DNA of 64,000 bases, taken from contig NZ_VOSS01000018.1 in NCBI RefSeq assembly GCF_007997035.1, positions 25,621-89,620 of the forward strand, written 5' to 3'. Positions 61,838 to 64,000 of this stretch are shown one piece after another (the stretch's first letter is position 1; each line of letters starts with the position of its first letter). The stretch is from Ralstonia sp. TCR112 (GTDB lineage Bacteria > Pseudomonadota > Gammaproteobacteria > Burkholderiales > Burkholderiaceae). The position numbers and the translations under genes are program-made. The notes under the pieces are model-generated. The model worked only from the letters and a program-made list of their open reading frames with translations, searched no databases and was not told the origin of the DNA.

Positions 61838-63013
61838 ATGAAAACAATCTATCGGAACGCCCTCATTGCATTGCCCCTGCCGTTCCTCGTCGCTGCATGC
61901 GGCGGCGGCGATGGCGGTACGGATGCCGGCACGGGCACGCTCCATGTCTCGATGACGGACGCGCCGTCCTGCGGCTTTGATCACGTCTATGTCACGGTCA
62001 ACAAGGTGCGCGTGCACGCCAGCGCGTCGGCGGCCGACTCCGACGCCGGCTGGACCGACATCGCGTTGGCCACGCCCAAGAAGGTCGACCTGCTTTCGCT
62101 CACCAACGGCGTGCTGACCGACCTCGGAACGGCGCCGCTGCCTGCAGGGCAATATCAGCAGTTGCGCCTGGTGTTGTCTCCCAACCAGGGCAACACGCCG
62201 GCCAACTCCGTGGTGGTGACCGGCTCGTCGACCGAGCAGCCGCTGGCCACCCCCAGCGCCGCGCAGAGCGGCTACAAGATCATCCAGCCCTTCACCGTGC
62301 AGGCCAACACGCTGGTCGATCTGGTGCTGGATTTCAATGCCTGCAAATCGATCGTGCAGCAGGGCAATGGCGGCTACAGCCTCAAGCCGGTCGTCACCGC
62401 AACGCCAACGGTGGTGAGCGGCTCGATCACAGGCTACGTGCCCGCCGCACAGGCCGGCGCCACGGTGTATGCCGAGCAGAATGGCCAGGTCATCCGCGGC
62501 ACGGTGGCGGATGCCACGGGCAAGTTCGTGCTGTCGCCGCTGGTGCAGAGCAGCACCAACGGCGCCTATGACGTGGTGATCGTCGACAACACGCTGCCGA
62601 CCGGCCATGCCACGGGCATCATCCGCACCGTGCCCGTCACGGCCAGCACCACGACCACGGTGTCCACCACGGGCGCGCCGATCGCGCTGCCGGCCTCCAC
62701 CACCAATACCGCATCGGGCACGGCCACGGCATCGGCGCAGGCCACCTTGCGCGCGCTGCAGACGGTGAGCTCGGTGTCGTACGAGATCACCTCGGCCAAT
62801 GCCAACCTGGATACCGGCGCCTACTCGCTGGCGTTGCCCGCAGCCGCGCCGCTGGTGGGTACGTACAGTGCGACGCTGCCGATTGCGCTGTCGGCCGTGT
62901 CGGCATCGGCGGGCCAGTATTCGGTGCAGGCCACCAGCGCATCGGGCGCCACGCTGAGCAATCCGGTCAACGTTTCGGCCGGCAGCCAGACCGGGGTCAA
63001 CTTCAGTTTCTAA
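61838..63013 (+). CDS. DUF4382-domain lipoprotein
   Basis: A 391-residue lipoprotein: signal with lipobox LVAACGG, then a DUF4382 domain (GTGTLHVSMTDAPSCGFDHV, VYVTVNKVRVHAS, LPAGQYQQLRLVLS) and a Thr/Ser/Ala-rich tail from about residue 200 that probably forms extended beta-rich modules. The ATG at 61838 follows GAGGAGA; the open frame further upstream overlaps chromate genes and is not used. Surface exposure is likely; function unknown. Confidence 0.88.
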   Translation: MKTIYRNALIALPLPFLVAACGGGDGGTDAGTGTLHVSMTDAPSCGFDHVYVTVNKVRVHASASAADSDAGWTDIALATPKKVDLLSLTNGVLTDLGTAPLPAGQYQQLRLVLSPNQGNTPANSVVVTGSSTEQPLATPSAAQSGYKIIQPFTVQANTLVDLVLDFNACKSIVQQGNGGYSLKPVVTATPTVVSGSITGYVPAAQAGATVYAEQNGQVIRGTVADATGKFVLSPLVQSSTNGAYDVVIVDNTLPTGHATGIIRTVPVTASTTTTVSTTGAPIALPASTTNTASGTATASAQATLRALQTVSSVSYEITSANANLDTGAYSLALPAAAPLVGTYSATLPIALSAVSASAGQYSVQATSASGATLSNPVNVSAGSQTGVNFSF

Positions 63014-63053
63014 CCAGGGAGAACGGGGGCCAACGCCGCCCCCTCACAACACA

Positions 63054-63203
63054 ATGAAGAACATCATCCTCATCCTGTCTTTGGGTGCGTCGCTGCTGGG
63101 CGGTTGCGTCTACGTGCCGGTCGACGGCCCGGTTGCGCGCCCGCAAGGCGGCCCAGGTAACGGCTTCTGCCCGCCGGGACAGGCCAAGAAGGGCAATTGC
63201 TGA
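63054..63203 (+). CDS. Small lipoprotein (49 residues)
   Basis: A very short exported protein: signal MKNIILILSLGASLLGGC with lipobox LLGGC, then a Pro/Gly-rich mature part ending GFCPPGQAKKGNC with two further Cys. It lies 40 bases after the DUF4382 gene, on the same strand, and before a strong terminator, so the two may be co-transcribed. Similar tiny lipoproteins with an FCPPGQAKKGxC ending are known in related genomes, to my recollection. Function unknown. Confidence 0.72.
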   Translation: MKNIILILSLGASLLGGCVYVPVDGPVARPQGGPGNGFCPPGQAKKGNC

Positions 63204-63230
63204 GCCGTTGACCTCAGCGCCCGCGCAACA

Positions 63231-63259
63231 AAAAAGCCGGTCTGCGTGACCGGCTTTTT
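63231..63259. terminator. Bidirectional Rho-independent terminator
   Basis: A 12-bp stem (AAAAAGCCGGTC / GACCGGCTTTTT) with a five-base loop separates the small lipoprotein gene from the convergent small exported protein. Confidence 0.92.
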
Positions 63260-63278
63260 CTTTGCTGCGTTGCGGTGC

Positions 63279-63518
63279 TTACTTGCCCTTGCCCGCGTGC
63301 TTGTGCTGCGTGGATTTGCCATGTTGATGCGCACGGTCTGCCGCACGCGCCTTGCCCTTGTCGCGGTCCAGGCTGTCGGGGCCGTTGGTATTGGACATGC
63401 CCTGGCTGCTCATATGCGCAGCAGAACCGCCGCCGGCATTGCCCTTGGCCTGGGCTGACAGCGAAACGGTGCACAGCGCAGCCATCGCAGCCGCCACCAT
63501 CCATTGTGCTCGGGTCAT
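63279..63518 (-). CDS. Small exported protein, Gly/His/Lys-rich
   Basis: A 79-residue protein: signal peptide (MTRAQWMVAAAMAALCTVSL, cut after AQA near residue 28) and a short, unstructured, polar mature chain with HMSSQGMSNTNGPDSLDRDK and a basic His/Lys-rich end (STQHKHAGKGK). AGGAGGAAG precedes the ATG at 63518. No family is recognised; its composition suggests a soluble periplasmic or secreted peptide, perhaps binding metal or nucleic acid. Confidence 0.68.
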   Translation of the reverse strand: MTRAQWMVAAAMAALCTVSLSAQAKGNAGGGSAAHMSSQGMSNTNGPDSLDRDKGKARAADRAHQHGKSTQHKHAGKGK

Positions 63519-63741
63519 CTGCTTCCTCCTTCTGGTTTTTGGTTCAACCGATTGTAGGTAGGCACGGATGAGAATGTGCGTTTCAGTGCAACCAAACGTA
63601 ACGGCATCCCGCGCCGCCGCAGTGCCCCCGTGACCCTCGGCACACCTTCCGAACCGGCCAGCGTGCTCCACTGAGATCGGCGATCCAGCCGGCACGTTTC
63701 TCGCTGAATTGCGGTGCAGCAAAACACCATGGAGAGACGCA

Positions 63742-64000
63742 ATGGCAAGCCACGGCGGCACCACAACGTCCTACTGGGCGGAAGAGATCGAACTGGCCCG
63801 ACCGCCATTGACGGCTGATGCTTCATGCGATGTCTGCGTGATCGGAGCGGGCATCGCAGGGCTGTCCGTCGCATACGAACTCGCAGCGGGCGGCGCGGCA
63901 GTCATCGTGATTGACGCCGATACCCCGGGCGGCGGCGAAACCGGCCGAACGACCGCCCACCTGATGACGGCGTCGATGACCGGTACTACAACATCGAACG
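63742..64000 (+). pseudogene. FAD-dependent oxidoreductase (DadA-like), partial and apparently frameshifted
   Basis: The gene starts MASHGGTTTSYWAEEIELAR and carries the FAD motif VCVIGAGIAGLSVAYELAAG and GGGETGRTTAHLMTA. This is the start of the large family of FAD oxidoreductases, some with a C-terminal Rieske domain. After the codon at 63970 the expected continuation (DDRYYNIE) is found in the -1 frame, so one base seems missing near 63968-63975. The gene runs off the right edge, so the rest cannot be judged. Confidence 0.7.

Noticed and set aside
1..64000. Search for CRISPR arrays, tRNA/rRNA genes, integrases and prophage genes
   Set aside because: No regularly spaced repeats, no cloverleaf-like or rRNA-like sequence and no integrase or phage structural protein were recognised by eye; a tRNAscan or CRISPR search was not possible.

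Overview
The window is high-GC, densely coded betaproteobacterial chromosome, almost certainly from the genus Ralstonia. The evidence is the overall gene set (mnmG with parS sites, minCDE, phhA-phhB, Burkholderiales-type conserved small proteins such as DUF3717), the codon use, and a pair of HopX/AvrPphE-family type III effector genes behind a perfect hrpII box (TTCG-N16-TTCG). The effectors suggest the R. solanacearum complex or a close relative. No 16S or other species marker is present, so the species is not settled.

Layout. 0-0.4 kb: start of mnmG and two perfect parS sites, so the window begins in the ParB-bound part of the chromosome. 0.4-8.7 kb: scattered metabolic genes and three LysR regulators, two of them clearly divergent from an oxidoreductase gene. 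8.7-10.5 kb: a small AT-richer scar holding a duplicated tauE 3' end, an IS3-family end, a decayed gene with two in-frame TGA codons, a small membrane protein and a TolC-like fragment. 10.4-12 kb: tauE/safE and small genes. 12.2-17.1 kb: a complete branched-chain-type amino-acid ABC operon (livG-livF-livK-livH-livM, minus strand). 17.3-20 kb: GMC oxidoreductase and an alpha/beta hydrolase. 20-23 kb: copper module copA-cueR divergent from copZ, with two CueR boxes. 23-28 kb: ompW, an ornithine cyclodeaminase-like gene, lysoplasmalogenase, and Lrp divergent from phhA-phhB. 28-32 kb: two-component system, a SET-domain protein methyltransferase, a DnaA-box-rich spacer and HU.

32-38 kb: frameshifted DUF2272 lipoprotein gene, class II aldolase with ketopantoate reductase, two paralogous fimbrial proteins, a Sel1-repeat protein and a CpdB-like nucleotidase. 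40.7-42.6 kb: minCDE. 42.6-46.3 kb: frameshifted citrate synthase-like gene divergent from a CaiB-type CoA transferase, then rlmJ. 46.4-48.9 kb: the tandem effector genes and their hrpII promoter. 49-54 kb: ppk2, acylphosphatase, and a two-gene ABC system with no binding protein. 54-57.4 kb: a large autotransporter. 57.8-64 kb: a frameshifted dienelactone-hydrolase-like gene, the chromate module chrB-chrA plus a free-standing ChrB C-terminal-domain protein, a DUF4382 lipoprotein, two small exported proteins, and the start of an FAD oxidoreductase.

Four genes (DUF2272, citrate synthase-like, DLH-like, terminal FAD oxidoreductase) each look broken by what reads as one missing base beside a short homopolymer or CG run. 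Because all four shift in the same sense, sequencing or assembly error is at least as likely as true gene loss. The most interesting items are the tandem HopX-family genes with their hrpII promoter, the arrangement of a SET methyltransferase facing HU across a DnaA-box cluster, and the mosaic scar at the tauE 3' end.
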